Shown: piece after piece, positions 8,773 through 9,531 of the stretch
How positions within the stretch are numbered: position 1 is the first letter of the stretch
How the letters are laid out: each line of letters opens with the position of its first letter
Assembly: GCA_947377705.1 (NCBI GenBank)
Contig: CANCGU010000092.1
Coordinates: 1 to 9,531, forward strand
Reading direction: 5' to 3'
DNA length: 9,531 bases
DNA from: Comamonadaceae bacterium
GTDB taxonomy: Bacteria; Pseudomonadota; Gammaproteobacteria; Burkholderiales; Burkholderiaceae
Position numbers and translations under genes: made by a program
Notes under the pieces: generated by a model
Told to the model about the DNA's origin: nothing
The model's input: the letters and a program-made list of their open reading frames with translations, nothing else
Databases searched by the model: none

Positions 8773-8851
8773 TCAAGTTCGTACTGTGAACCGTCTGTGT
8801 AACGCGTCTGTGCGCGACAGCACAAGTTTCGTAAAGTTTTGTACTGCGGGT

Positions 8852-9531
8852 TCAGCCCATCAAACCGGCACGGAAGTCGTCCACGGCTTGCACCAACTCT
8901 TCGCGGGTGTTCATCACAAATGGGCCATATTGCGCGATAGGCTCGTGCAAAGGCTTGCCTGCAATCACAATGGCGCGTGTGTTGGCTTGCGCGCGCAAGA
9001 CCAACCCATCACCACCGGTGGTAAGAACAGCCATGCGCTTGATCGGGACCGCTGTGGTTTTGTCACCTTGCACCACATCTAAACCACCACGGTACACATA
9101 CACAAATGCGTTGTGCGCGGCGGGTAAAGTTTGCTCAAACACCGCATCATCCGTGGCTGGGAAATGCAAATCCACATAAAAGGGTTCAGTGTGTTCGCGC
9201 TGCATGGCGCCGTCAGTTCCGTGTGACTGGCCCGCAATGACGCGGACCAACACGCGGTTTGGTGTGGTGACTTCGGGAATTTCTTCACTTTGAATGTCGC
9301 GGTACCAAGGTTCGCAGAGTTTGTTTTTGGCGGGCAGGTTCAGCCAGAGCTGAAACCCTTCCATCACGCCTTCTTCCTGCTCGGGCATTTCGCTGTGGGT
9401 GAGGCCGCGACCGGCCGTCATCCATTGCACGCCGCCGTTTTGCAGCAAGCCTTCGTGGCCGCCACTGTCCTTGTGTCGCATGCGACCTGCAATCATGTAG
9501 GTCACCGTCTCAAACCCTCGGTGCGGATGGT
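8852..9531 (-). CDS. Pirin family protein (cupin), 5' end cut by the window
   Basis: About 225 residues and the stop are visible; the N-terminal 50-70 residues lie beyond the right edge. The fragment opens with HPHRGFETVTYM, the family-defining first cupin motif, and continues with THSEMPEQEEGVMEGFQLWLNLP. The four metal ligands of pirin are present: His1 and His3 of the fragment, then His45 and Glu47 in THSEMPE, at nearly the spacing of human pirin (56, 58, 101, 103). A second cupin barrel follows, with AFVYVYRGGL. Bacterial pirins bind iron; some show quercetin 2,3-dioxygenase activity, and others are thought to act in redox sensing or metabolism. The substrate here cannot be told. It runs in the same direction as the Spy-like gene, 114 bp upstream of it, with no obvious terminator between. 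Confidence 0.93.
   Translation of the reverse strand, partial: HPHRGFETVTYMIAGRMRHKDSGGHEGLLQNGGVQWMTAGRGLTHSEMPEQEEGVMEGFQLWLNLPAKNKLCEPWYRDIQSEEIPEVTTPNRVLVRVIAGQSHGTDGAMQREHTEPFYVDLHFPATDDAVFEQTLPAAHNAFVYVYRGGLDVVQGDKTTAVPIKRMAVLTTGGDGLVLRAQANTRAIVIAGKPLHEPIAQYGPFVMNTREELVQAVDDFRAGLMG

Noticed and set aside
8764..8780. TTGACA hexamer on the minus strand as the -35 of the Spy-like gene
   Set aside because: No acceptable -10 at 16-18 bp, and transcription would begin at or inside the ribosome site.
8831..8845. CpxR-like site (GTAAA, 5-bp gap, GTA..) near the Spy-like gene
   Set aside because: The second half matches only three of five bases, and the site overlaps the end of the intergenic gap next to the pirin stop; too weak to call.

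Overview
This window is a chromosomal replication-origin region with the classic gene order of a Gram-negative proteobacterium. The order is mnmE – yidC – yidD – rnpA – rpmH (leftward), then dnaA – dnaN – gyrB (rightward), followed by two leftward genes. Protein features point to a betaproteobacterium of the Burkholderiales, most likely Comamonadaceae (Limnohabitans/Rhodoferax-like). They include the DnaA and YidC wording, a GyrB of about 854 residues with the Gram-negative TOPRIM insert, and avoidance of TTA/CTA/TCA codons. The genus is a judgement from memory of family sequences, not a database match.

Left arm (1-2655, minus strand): rpmH (L34), rnpA (RNase P protein), yidD and yidC (membrane insertase) form one tight operon. 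rpmH and rnpA are 3 nt apart. rnpA/yidD and yidD/yidC overlap by ATGA. A Rho-independent terminator lies just after yidC, and the first 15 codons of mnmE enter the window edge at 45-1. rpmH is only 44 codons long and easily missed.

Origin (2656-2860 and 4274-4505): DnaA boxes occur in both intergenic regions flanking dnaA. Upstream of dnaA there are two perfect boxes in opposite orientation, a near-perfect box 12 nt before the dnaA start and a consensus-like IHF site. Downstream, between dnaA and dnaN, there is one perfect box, several one- or two-mismatch boxes and a run of four CTA triplets (DnaA-trios) leading into an AT-rich stretch. This looks like a bipartite oriC with the unwinding site next to dnaN.

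Right arm (2861-8246, plus strand): dnaA (initiator), dnaN (sliding clamp) and gyrB (gyrase B subunit) supply initiation, processivity and supercoil removal. gyrB ends on a TTAA shared with the stop codon of the next, convergent gene, a small secreted Spy/CpxP-like protein rich in Met and His. A pirin-family cupin gene, cut by the window end, lies upstream of it on the same strand.

I found no mobile element, CRISPR array, tRNA/rRNA gene or unknown multi-gene system. The most interesting material is the fine structure of the origin and several unexplained hairpins at gene boundaries.
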